From JBEKIK01 sp963845975 (lineage in GTDB: Bacteria; Planctomycetota; Planctomycetia; Pirellulales; Thermoguttaceae), in assembly GCA_963845975.1 (NCBI GenBank), contig CAWJUD010000001.1, positions 2,232,001-2,296,000 on the forward strand: a stretch of 64,000 nucleotides of DNA. Direction: 5' to 3'. The notes beneath the pieces were generated by a model that did not search any database, was not told where the DNA came from, and saw only the letters and a program-made list of their open reading frames with translations. Made by a program: the position numbers and the translations under genes. This document shows positions 35,935-44,129 of this stretch, one piece after another (position 1 is the stretch's first letter; each line of letters begins with the position of its first letter).

Positions 35935-36013
35935 AGGATGAGGGATGAAGGATGAGGGATGAGGGATGAAGGATGAGGGATGAGGGATGAAGGATGAGGG
36001 ATGAAGGATGAAT
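35930..36013 (+). repeat. Twelve-unit heptamer array starting at the znuC stop codon
   Basis: Twelve consecutive 7-bp units, GATGAAG or GATGAGG, with a final GATGAAT. The znuC TGA lies in the first unit. Two related units end the DUF11-type gene near 63482. It contains many stop codons in all frames and is purine-rich on the coding strand. Confidence 0.9.
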
Positions 36014-36071
36014 TAAAACGCCCAGCCGCTTGCGGCTTCGCGAATACAACCCGTATTAACAGGCGTTTATC

Positions 36072-36103
36072 TTATTTAGCCCCCGGTGAATACACGGGGG
36101 TTT
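36072..36103 (-). repeat. Family B palindromic repeat, copy 3 (inverted orientation)
   Basis: Reads TTATTTAGCCCCCGGTGAATACACGGGGG then TTTGG, the reverse orientation of copies 1, 2 and 4, with a shortened right arm. It lies 25 bp before znuB. Confidence 0.7.
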
Positions 36104-36128
36104 GGTCACATACTGCTGGATTTGATAT

Positions 36129-36980
36129 ATGATCGATTTTCTCCAAGCCCTTTTCGATCCTGACATTCCTTTTCTCCGCTATGCCTTTTTGGCAGGGGTG
36201 CTTTCCAGCGTTTCCCTGGGCATAGTTGGATCGTACGTGGTCACACGGCGAATCAGCTATATTGCAGCGGCCATTGCGCATTGCGTGCTAGGGGGGATCG
36301 GCGCCGCGCTCTATTTAGAAAAGGTGATGGGCTGGACCTGGTGCGACCCGATCTACGGGGCAACTGCCGCGGCGATCTTATCGGCGCTTATTATCGGATT
36401 GGTCAGTCTGTATGCAAAACAGCGGGAAGACACCGTGATTAGCGCGGTTTGGGCCATTGGCATGGCCGTGGGGGTGTTGTTTCTCGCCAAAATTCCCGGC
36501 TATGTCGATCCCATGAGTTACCTGTTCGGAAACATTCTGCTCATTTCCCAACGCGATCTGTGGCTGGTGGCGGGCATGGACGTGCTCGTGGCGGCCGTGG
36601 GCCTGGGTTTCTATAACAAATTTCTCGCTTTGTGCTTCGACGAGGAGTTTGCCGAATTGCGCGGGGTGCGGGCAAAGGCCTTTTACCTGATCCTCTTGTG
36701 CCTAACCGCGCTTACCGTGGTGCTTTTAATCCGCGTGGTGGGCATAGTATTGGTGATTGCGCTTTTGACCCTGCCGCCGGCCGTAGCGGGCTATTTTTCC
36801 AGGCAATTATGGCAGATGATGCTTTTGGCCGTGTTTTTTTGCGCAATTGTGGTGGGGGCGGGAATCGCGATCAGCTATCCTGTGGATCTGCCCAGCGGCC
36901 CGGTAATCATCCTGCTGGCCGGAAGTTTGTATTTATTGGTGACGATCGGCAGCCGGGTGCTGCAAAAATTCAGGCGATGA
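36129..36980 (+). CDS. znuB: Metal ABC transporter permease (zinc/manganese type)
   Basis: 283-residue integral membrane protein of the ABC-3 family, the channel for the znuA/znuC system. It shows about eight hydrophobic spans (for example YAFLAGVLSSVSLGIVGSYVV, ATAAAILSALIIGLVSLY, VLLIRVVGIVLVIALLTLPPAVA). The GIVLVIALLTLPPAVAGYF segment is the conserved late helix of the family, and REDTVISAVWAIGMAVGVLF the coupling-side region. It is separated from znuC by a heptamer array and a family B hairpin, which may lower its expression relative to the upstream genes. Confidence 0.95.
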   Translation: MIDFLQALFDPDIPFLRYAFLAGVLSSVSLGIVGSYVVTRRISYIAAAIAHCVLGGIGAALYLEKVMGWTWCDPIYGATAAAILSALIIGLVSLYAKQREDTVISAVWAIGMAVGVLFLAKIPGYVDPMSYLFGNILLISQRDLWLVAGMDVLVAAVGLGFYNKFLALCFDEEFAELRGVRAKAFYLILLCLTALTVVLLIRVVGIVLVIALLTLPPAVAGYFSRQLWQMMLLAVFFCAIVVGAGIAISYPVDLPSGPVIILLAGSLYLLVTIGSRVLQKFRR

Positions 36981-37106
36981 GGGAATTTACCTGCCGCGAT
37001 ATAAAATTGGCATTTGTCGTGTGGTTGAATTTCGACTACGATATCACGATCGGCACTTGGCCGAATCACTAAACCGACTTGCGTCTATTGAATAGGGAGG
37101 TGTGCG

Positions 37107-37439
37107 ATGAACGCTAGACAATGGGCCATGTTTGTGCATTTTTCACTGCTGGCGGGTTTTATTGTTCCGATATTGGGACTTGCCCTTCCGATAATCATCT
37201 GGCAGTTAAAAAAGACGGACTTCCCGGAAATCGACGCCCATGGAAAGGTGGTCGTGAACTGGATAATCAGCGCGATTATTTACGGGATTGCGTGCTCTTT
37301 GCTGTTTTACATATCCATCGGCATACCGGTGCTTTTTGTGCTGGCCGCTGTTTGCGTAATTTTCCCGATTATCGGCGGCATCAAGGCCAACAACGGCGAA
37401 CTCTGGAAATATCCGCTGTCAATCCAGTTTTTCAAATAA
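37107..37439 (+). CDS. DUF4870-type small membrane protein
   Basis: 110 residues with a strong AGGGAGGTG Shine-Dalgarno. Three hydrophobic segments (FSLLAGFIVPILGLALPIIIW, IISAIIYGIACSLLFYISI, IPVLFVLAAVCVIFPIIGGIKA) separated by DFPEIDAHGKVVVNWI, the block that characterises DUF4870/Tic20-like proteins. Function in bacteria is unknown. Not obviously linked to the transporter upstream. Confidence 0.85.
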   Translation: MNARQWAMFVHFSLLAGFIVPILGLALPIIIWQLKKTDFPEIDAHGKVVVNWIISAIIYGIACSLLFYISIGIPVLFVLAAVCVIFPIIGGIKANNGELWKYPLSIQFFK

Positions 37440-37471
37440 AATCCGACTGTTGAATAGACTCCAACGTTGCT

Positions 37472-37588
37472 TCAATTCGATGTAGACGTGGTATCATTAC
37501 TTTCCTCTTGGTCAAGTTCCAAGAAGGCCATTTCGGCAATAGCATCGAGTTGTTCGACGGATAATGGCGGAATATCATCAATATCCAT
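37472..37588 (-). CDS. Tiny acidic protein (38 aa) after the DUF2442 gene
   Basis: ATG at 37588 with AAGGAAC about 8 bases upstream; sequence starts MDIDDIPPLSVEQLDAI and ends in Asp/Thr/Ser. Strongly acidic. It starts 25 bp after the DUF2442 gene on the same strand, making a three-gene unit. It is too short for a family call; an antitoxin-like or accessory role is conceivable because of charge and position. Confidence 0.5.
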   Translation of the reverse strand: MDIDDIPPLSVEQLDAIAEMAFLELDQEESNDTTSTSN

Positions 37589-37612
37589 ATCCCTGTTCCT
37601 TGTTAGAAAGTG

Positions 37613-37873
37613 TCAATGATAGATTAGAGGGAACTTTTCCGGATGTTGAAGGCTCTCCAATTCAAGGTCGATATCCAAATCAGGCCAATGCAAATGGGAT
37701 CTGTGGGATATTTTAACCTTGTGGATCTCGGAAACTTTCGCGTCTTTAAACCAGGGATAGTCTTTGTAAGGCAAAAAGTATTCTTGTTCGCTTACAAAGA
37801 TCCAAATACCTTTTTGGGAAATATTCTGGATTTCAACGCAAGAAGTGTTTTTTCCACGAGCGGATGATTTCAT
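37613..37873 (-). CDS. DUF2442 domain protein
   Basis: 86 residues. FVSEQEYFLPYKDYPWFKDAKVSEI and HWPDLDIDLELESLQHPEKFPL match the DUF2442 pattern of a small alpha/beta protein. GAGGAAC provides the ribosome-binding site, seven bases before the ATG. It overlaps the end of the DUF4160 gene by about 41 bp. DUF4160/DUF2442 pairs are often listed as putative toxin-antitoxin modules, with biochemistry largely untested. AT-rich composition compared with the deacetylase gene next door suggests mobility. Confidence 0.85.
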   Translation of the reverse strand: MKSSARGKNTSCVEIQNISQKGIWIFVSEQEYFLPYKDYPWFKDAKVSEIHKVKISHRSHLHWPDLDIDLELESLQHPEKFPLIYH

Positions 37874-38072
37874 TTTTATGTTCCTCGATAACCCACTGCA
37901 ATTGGTTCAAGTGTTCCTTGTTAATTCCATAATTCTTGTGCAAAGAGACAATAGGCTCTAGCCAAAATTTCGCCTCTCCGTCCGGACATGATACATGCAC
38001 ATGCATTCGTTCTTCTTCACGAGAGAAGAAATAAAATCGGTAACTTTTGTATCGAAATACAGTTGGACTCAT
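37833..38072 (-). CDS. DUF4160 domain protein, putative toxin-antitoxin partner
   Basis: 79 residues: MSPTVFRYKSYRFYFFSREEERMHVHVSCPDGEAKFWLEPIVSL, the classic DUF4160 opening with E-x-MHVHV, then a helical C-terminus (LNQLQWVIEEHKNEIIRSWKKHF). The conserved His and Glu residues suggest a small enzyme or metal site. First gene of the overlapping DUF4160-DUF2442 unit. Confidence 0.87.
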   Translation of the reverse strand: MSPTVFRYKSYRFYFFSREEERMHVHVSCPDGEAKFWLEPIVSLHKNYGINKEHLNQLQWVIEEHKNEIIRSWKKHFLR

Positions 38073-38109
38073 TAATAATACTATACCCGGTTTATGATAT
38101 ATTTTCCAG

Positions 38110-39051
<942 letters not shown>

Positions 39052-39093
39052 ATATTAGTTTACAGTTGCCAGTTTACAGTTTTCAGTTTTTGA
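39052..39093 (-). repeat. 7-bp periodic array ending at the deacetylase start
   Basis: On the plus strand six units, ATATTAG, TTTACAG, TTGCCAG, TTTACAG, TTTTCAG and TTTTTGA, are in exact register beside the ATG complement. In the message the leader would read as repeated CTGxAAA-like units up to the start codon. Confidence 0.75.
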
Positions 39094-39362
39094 CCTTCGG
39101 GCTTCGTAATCGAGCATGGGCCCTATTTGGCTATCAATTATTTCCAGACATTTTCATTCATTGTCGAACTTAATATTAGATGTGACAACGCTATAGGGAC
39201 GAAAATTGGTGAAAATGCGGAGCATTCCAGCCGGCTCCGCCCGGAATAGCTGATTTTCCCCTTTTACCTAGCCCAACTTGACAGGGCTCCTTGATCGTTG
39301 GTAGCCTATATATGATCTCTATTTTCTCATACAGATTGACAATATTACTCTAAATACTCAAT
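39094..39362. other. Intergenic region between divergent genes
   Basis: No gene, hairpin or array seen apart from the adjacent heptamer array. It should hold the divergent promoters for the deacetylase and the secreted protein to the right, but no clear promoter is called. Confidence 0.4.
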
Positions 39363-40622
39363 ATGGGTTCGAAATCCCCCCCTTTTCCGCGCGGTCATGG
39401 CGTTCGTTGGGTTGTTTTTCTTTTTGCGATACTTTTATTGGGCGGAGTGATGTCCGGTCGAGTCTTAGGCCAGGCCGGCAATGGGGATGAAAACGCGGCC
39501 GGGGCGGAAGCTCCCGCGGGTCTGTATTTGGAAGATCCCGTCACCCAAGCAGAGAAAAAAAACACAAACAATATTGGTTCGATACTCCGCGCGGGCAAGT
39601 TTGCCGACAACCAGCAGAAAAGCGATTTAAATACTTACTATAAAACTTATGCCCTTGCACGATGGACCCAACCGAGCACGCTCAACAATCTGAGGGACTA
39701 TCACAAGGATCTCATTAATAATCTCAAACAAGCCAAAAGCGGCGAGGTCCATGATTATCTTAATCAATTGGTCCTGGATTATATGAGCAAGCTGGCAAAA
39801 GGTAATTACCACCCTGCGGTTCGCGTCAATGCCATGCTCACCATCGGCGACTTGAATTCAGTCGATAGCCTACTGCCTGCTCAGGAAGTTCCATTGGCGG
39901 GCGCGATACCGGTTCTTTTAGAGGCGATAAACGACCCCAAGCAGATCGTGCCCGTCAAGATCGCGGCGCTGGTGGGCATCAATCGCCACGTAACGGCGGG
40001 AGTGAATGATCCGCAAATTTTTAGCACAGTGTTGAAACTTGTCACTGGCGCCGATGCGACCGACTATGCTGATGTGGGCCGGGTATGGATGCGCAAGCAG
40101 GCCGTCGATATTCTCGGCCTGATGGGTAATTTGGGCGCGAGCAATCAGGTGGTCAAATTACTTTCTGTTTATGTCGGCGACACGAAGGCCCCGTTTTTCC
40201 TCCGCTTAAGCGCCGCCGAAGCGCTGGGAAAATTGAAATACGCCGGAGCGAGCGGTATAAATCCCGTCGATTTGGCGAAATCCCTGGGGCAACTTATGCT
40301 CGAGGCCTGCGACGCGGAATTCAAAGCCAAAGGCTCGGCGGCCGATCGGCAGCGCCGCATGAAAGACCGCTTGGCATCGGTGATGGTAGGTTTAGTCGGC
40401 GATGGGACGACGTTTAAAGGGATAACACCGCTTGCCAAAGATCAGGCCCAACAAACGGCCATTAACAACCTCAAGGCCATTTTCGACGGTCTGCTTAAAA
40501 CTCTGGATAAGGATATCAGCAAATCGAGCGATGATGAATTGCGAAAATACAATGAGGATTTGAAAAAAGCCGTGGAAGAATGCCAGGTCAAGTTGAAAGA
40601 CTGGCTGGCAAAGCAACCTTAA
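39363..40622 (+). CDS. Secreted helical-repeat (HEAT-like) protein
   Basis: 419 residues. After a basic leader, a hydrophobic signal segment (WVVFLFAILLLGGVMSGRVLGQ) is followed by an Ala/Gly linker. The mature part is alpha-helical, with HPAVRVNAMLTIGDLNS, PVKIAALVGINRHV and FLRLSAAEALGKLKYA resembling HEAT/armadillo units. No catalytic residues are recognised. It lies 38 bp before another HEAT protein gene and is probably co-transcribed. A periplasmic scaffold is likely. Confidence 0.8.
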   Translation: MGSKSPPFPRGHGVRWVVFLFAILLLGGVMSGRVLGQAGNGDENAAGAEAPAGLYLEDPVTQAEKKNTNNIGSILRAGKFADNQQKSDLNTYYKTYALARWTQPSTLNNLRDYHKDLINNLKQAKSGEVHDYLNQLVLDYMSKLAKGNYHPAVRVNAMLTIGDLNSVDSLLPAQEVPLAGAIPVLLEAINDPKQIVPVKIAALVGINRHVTAGVNDPQIFSTVLKLVTGADATDYADVGRVWMRKQAVDILGLMGNLGASNQVVKLLSVYVGDTKAPFFLRLSAAEALGKLKYAGASGINPVDLAKSLGQLMLEACDAEFKAKGSAADRQRRMKDRLASVMVGLVGDGTTFKGITPLAKDQAQQTAINNLKAIFDGLLKTLDKDISKSSDDELRKYNEDLKKAVEECQVKLKDWLAKQP

Positions 40623-40660
40623 TCTTATCTGGTTAAATCAGGCAAAAGGATTTGCCTATC

Positions 40661-43033
40661 GTGCCGCTACAATTTAAGCGACTTGCCGAATGTGCGATCT
40701 TGGCGTTGGCTCTGCCGGCGGTCTTGGGAATCGCGGGCTGCCGGGAATTTACCGGCGCGGCGTTGCACGATCCGGCTGTTGCGGCGGTCGATTCAAAGGC
40801 GGGAATTAAAAATGTCTCATCATCCCAGTCCCCCGCCGAATCGGGCGTTGCAACCTTGTCTGCGGGCGATCGCGCTGTATTGGCCCGCATGGCTGAAAAA
40901 GACGCCAAAGGCCGAAACCGGTGCGTGTGGATCCGGAACGTGGATCCAACGGCCGAATTTCGCTGGCATTATCCGAAACTGGAGGACATACTTTCCCGGC
41001 CCTTGGAGCACAGGCCTGATTTTCACGCCTTATTGAACGACGCCGATGCAAACGTGGCCGCGAACTCCGCTATGGTTTTGGCCCGGGCCGGGGACGGCGC
41101 AGGGCGGGAACGATTGATAGAAGCCGTTCGGTCACCGGAACTTCCCCTGCCTGCGCGGTGCGCGGCGGCCGAAGCATTGGCCAATCTCCACGGTCTCAAG
41201 GCGGCGGATTCGTTAAAGGATCTGATGGCCCAATACGGCCGGTTCGGGAAAGATGTGAAAGGGCCGTATATTCCGGAATTGCACGCCGAATTGATTCGCG
41301 GATTGGCGCGGCACGAGGATCCGGCCGGCAATGCGTCGTTTATCGAGGCCTTGCGAAGTCCGCAGGCGGACGTTCGGCTGGAAGCCATGAAGGCCTACGC
41401 GGGATCGCGGGAAAAAGCCTTGCCTATCGAGGCCCTTGATCTGCGGACCGACGGCGACTGGCGCATTCGAGCCGCGGCCTTGGAGGCGGTGGCCTCGCAC
41501 CGGCATCCGCAGGCCGGGGAATATCTTTCCTCCGGGCTTTTGGACGGCGACGTGCGAGTCCGCCAGGCCGCCATTGCCGGCCTGGGAATTCTGGGCACGT
41601 CAGATGCCTTGGCCACGCTCGAAAAACTGCTGAAAGACCCCAATGATTCGGTTCGCGCCCAAGCGGTCTCGGCGCTGGCCGCGGCCAAGGTCGAAGGCCC
41701 GGTTCTCGAAGCCGCCGGCGACCAGTCCTGGCGCGTGCGGCGGAAAGCGGCCGATGCCCTGGCGTCGTTTCCCGATAAAAACGCGGCCTCCACGGCCCAG
41801 CGCCTGCTGGACGACAATAGCTCGGAGGTGCAACTGGCGGCGATCCGCGCCACTGCGACCTGGCCGGTCGAGCGATCCGGGCCGATACTGCTGGCGGCCA
41901 TGTCCAAGCCGGCGTTCATCACCCGCAAGACAGCAGCCGAGCAATTGACGGCCCAATGGCCGCCGGCCAAGGAATTTCCCGTCGAAGGTCCGCCGGAGCG
42001 CAGGGCCGAAGTGCTTTTAAAATTGAATCAGGCCTTCCGCGCCCAATTCAGCGGGGCCTTGAGCGATTCGCCGGCGCCGGCGGCTACGGCGCAACCTGCC
42101 GTTACAAAGGCCTCGCCCGAACAAGTCGCCGAGGTGGAACGGCTCGTGCGTGAAGCGAATCTAAAAGCCCTGACCGATTATGGTCCGGCCCTGGTCGACG
42201 CATTGGAGAAGTTGCACTTTGATCGCAAAGAACTACTGCCCGAGGAAATCTACCGCGACGTTTTGCCCAAATACGGGCGCACGTTTACGCTCTTGGATGA
42301 ATTGGCGTCGGCCGATTTAACCCAGCGTCGCCGGGCCGCGGAGGAGTTGGCGGGACTGTCGGGCAAACAACCGCCGGGCCGGCTGGCAATCGCGAGACTG
42401 GGGCAACTGATCGGCAAGGAGCAAGACGTGTTGGTCTGGCAGAGTGCGATGCGGGTAATTGCCGACGACGGATCGCAACCGGCGATCGATTTGGCTTACA
42501 CGGCCATAGGGAACGCTTCGTCCGAGGTGCGGCGCCGGGCGTGCGAGCATTTGGCCGCCCATCCCGATCCGGCCCACGCGCAAGTATTGATTCCCGCCCT
42601 CGAAGACAAAGATCAAGCCGTAATCTGCGCCGCGGTCCGGGCATTGGCGGCAAGCGGAAAAATGCCCGACACGAAACCCCTGCGTAACCTGTTGGGCTCG
42701 ACGAACGAGGACGTCCAAATGGAAGCCGCCTTGGCCTTGACGCGCTTGGGCGATCCGTCGGGCAAGCCGGCCTTGGAACGCCTGGCCTACAGCCGCGATC
42801 CGGCGGTGCGGGCGAAAACCGCCCAGGCCATGGGCGATTTTCCAGATCCCGCATTCACGGCGACGTTGATCCGCCTGCTGAACGACAATCAAACCGTCGT
42901 CCGGGCGGCACTCAACAGCCTGCCCAAGGTCGTGGGCGAAGACGTGGCCCAAGCCCCGGGGCAGGCGCCCTTGACCAGCACCGAGCAAATCCTCCGCTGG
43001 AAACACTGGCACGAGCGGCAAACGGCAAAATGA
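40661..43033 (+). CDS. HEAT-repeat lipoprotein
   Basis: About 790 residues from GTG 40661, placed ten bases after AAAGGA; a TTG three codons earlier is the alternative. The signal CAILALALPAVLGIAGC has a lipobox (LGIAGC), so it should be membrane-anchored on the outer side. It contains more than ten HEAT-type units, for example DVRLEAMKAYAGS, DVRVRQAAIAGLGILG, SVRAQAVSALAAAK and EVRRRACEHLAAHPDP, forming a long solenoid. A Pro/Ala stretch near residue 470 divides two solenoids. No enzymatic motif is seen. The stop TGA is the first triplet of a 7-bp periodic tract. Confidence 0.88.
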   Translation: MPLQFKRLAECAILALALPAVLGIAGCREFTGAALHDPAVAAVDSKAGIKNVSSSQSPAESGVATLSAGDRAVLARMAEKDAKGRNRCVWIRNVDPTAEFRWHYPKLEDILSRPLEHRPDFHALLNDADANVAANSAMVLARAGDGAGRERLIEAVRSPELPLPARCAAAEALANLHGLKAADSLKDLMAQYGRFGKDVKGPYIPELHAELIRGLARHEDPAGNASFIEALRSPQADVRLEAMKAYAGSREKALPIEALDLRTDGDWRIRAAALEAVASHRHPQAGEYLSSGLLDGDVRVRQAAIAGLGILGTSDALATLEKLLKDPNDSVRAQAVSALAAAKVEGPVLEAAGDQSWRVRRKAADALASFPDKNAASTAQRLLDDNSSEVQLAAIRATATWPVERSGPILLAAMSKPAFITRKTAAEQLTAQWPPAKEFPVEGPPERRAEVLLKLNQAFRAQFSGALSDSPAPAATAQPAVTKASPEQVAEVERLVREANLKALTDYGPALVDALEKLHFDRKELLPEEIYRDVLPKYGRTFTLLDELASADLTQRRRAAEELAGLSGKQPPGRLAIARLGQLIGKEQDVLVWQSAMRVIADDGSQPAIDLAYTAIGNASSEVRRRACEHLAAHPDPAHAQVLIPALEDKDQAVICAAVRALAASGKMPDTKPLRNLLGSTNEDVQMEAALALTRLGDPSGKPALERLAYSRDPAVRAKTAQAMGDFPDPAFTATLIRLLNDNQTVVRAALNSLPKVVGEDVAQAPGQAPLTSTEQILRWKHWHERQTAK

Positions 43034-43079
43034 ATTGCAAATTGACAATTGCCACAAATTTCAAATTGCAAATTGAACA
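43031..43079 (+). repeat. 7-bp periodic tract from the HEAT lipoprotein stop codon
   Basis: Seven units in register (TGAATTG, CAAATTG, ACAATTG, CCACAAA, TTTCAAA, TTGCAAA, TTGAACA) begin with the stop codon. The units share a CAAATTG theme, with an inversion in the middle that would let the tract fold. Confidence 0.6.
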
Positions 43080-43111
43080 ACTCAAACCGTATGCTGGGTA
43101 GGAAGTAGATC

Positions 43112-43159
43112 GGGTGTCATGCCCACGCTGGGTGTCATGCCCACGCTTGCGTGGGCATG
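43112..43159 (+). repeat. 18-bp tandem duplication merging into a perfect palindrome
   Basis: GGGTGTCATGCCCACGCT occurs twice in tandem (43112-43147). The second copy forms the left half of a palindrome, CATGCCCACGC then TT then GCGTGGGCATG (43136-43159). It resembles the GTGGCCA hairpin at 8214. The duplication appears to have copied one palindrome arm. Confidence 0.75.
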
Positions 43160-43204
43160 TCGAGTCGGCTAGATTATCGGCATAGTTTGCCCGGAGTGCA
43201 TGAA

Positions 43205-43918
43205 ATGCCGGAATCAATGACAACCGACGATTCAACCGAATCCGTGAATAAAAGCGGCAACGACCGACCGCGCCATTGGCGATTCCAATTCTCGCTTCGC
43301 TCGCTGATGCTGTTCATTTTATTCGTCGCGCTTATCCTAACGAGCGTTCTCATGTATCGGCGAATGTCAAATGCCGAGCGGGAGTTGGTAAAACTCCGCA
43401 ACATAGCCGGTTATCTGAAGATTGATGATGAAAACCTGTTTTACGCGATTGCTATTGAAACTGGCGAGCCGTGGACTTGGCGATGGAGAGTCTACCTTCC
43501 GGCGGGGTATAAGTATTCATGGCATATGAATTCCGGTAACATTCCAGCTAACGGCACATCAAACAACAGCGGCGGCAGCACCTCTGATGGTACGCCTCGG
43601 ATTGAGGGAAGCGAGGCCATTGTTTATCTTACTCTGCGAAAAGAGCCTGAAAATAAATGGTTGCTAAACCTGACATGCCAATCATCGGATGCAAAAGCTG
43701 GCCTTACCACGTCCGTCTCAGATGATATTATGAATCAAATAAATGCCAACATGACTGAGATTCAGAACATTGGAGAGGGTAAAGCCGTTTCATGCAAACT
43801 TGATAAACCGATTATTTTTTTTAAGCGCCGCATTGGCGAAAAACAACCGAACGGCTCATGGAGAACCACACAGAAAGATATGCCCGGAATCATGGTATGG
43901 CTTGAGACTGTGCCCTAG
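43205..43918 (+). CDS. Membrane-anchored protein with the planctomycete FSLRSLMLF segment
   Basis: 237 residues from ATG 43205. A charged N-terminus precedes RHWRFQFSLRSLMLFILFVALILTSVLMY-type sequence, a single span widely seen at the N-terminus of planctomycete proteins, followed by a short coiled coil (MSNAERELVKLRN). The exterior domain (about 60-237) is mixed alpha/beta with GEPWTWRWRVYLPAGYKYSW and no recognised motif. Codon use is somewhat AT-richer than its neighbours. Function unknown. Confidence 0.75.
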   Translation: MPESMTTDDSTESVNKSGNDRPRHWRFQFSLRSLMLFILFVALILTSVLMYRRMSNAERELVKLRNIAGYLKIDDENLFYAIAIETGEPWTWRWRVYLPAGYKYSWHMNSGNIPANGTSNNSGGSTSDGTPRIEGSEAIVYLTLRKEPENKWLLNLTCQSSDAKAGLTTSVSDDIMNQINANMTEIQNIGEGKAVSCKLDKPIIFFKRRIGEKQPNGSWRTTQKDMPGIMVWLETVP

Positions 43919-44078
43919 CGGATATTTGTGGCGGCACTGGCGTTTCGCTGGTGCTGCAGTCGACAAGCACGGGCAAGATGCCCCTGCCACCAAACATAAC
44001 AGGCATGTCCACGCAAGCGAGGAAATGGCGTCATCATCCCGATGCCCTCACCCTGGACTGGTCTTTGAGCGCAACCAA

Positions 44079-44110
44079 AACCCCCGGTGTGTTCACCGGG
44101 GGTTAAATAA
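44079..44110 (+). repeat. Family B palindromic repeat, copy 4
   Basis: AACCCCCGGTGTGTTCACCGGGGG then TTAAATAA, preceded by GCAACCAA as in copy 2. It ends four bases before the Shine-Dalgarno of the next gene, so any structure could affect its translation. Confidence 0.75.
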
Positions 44111-44129
44111 ACTCCAAGGAAATTCAATC

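Noticed and set aside
35930..36013. Possible CRISPR array
   Set aside because: A 7-bp period without spacers is a simple tandem repeat; no cas genes anywhere in the window.
43770..44129. N-terminal extension of the hydroxyacyl-CoA dehydrogenase frame
   Set aside because: It overlaps the preceding gene and a family B repeat; GTG 44130 has a proper ribosome-binding site and gives the family start.
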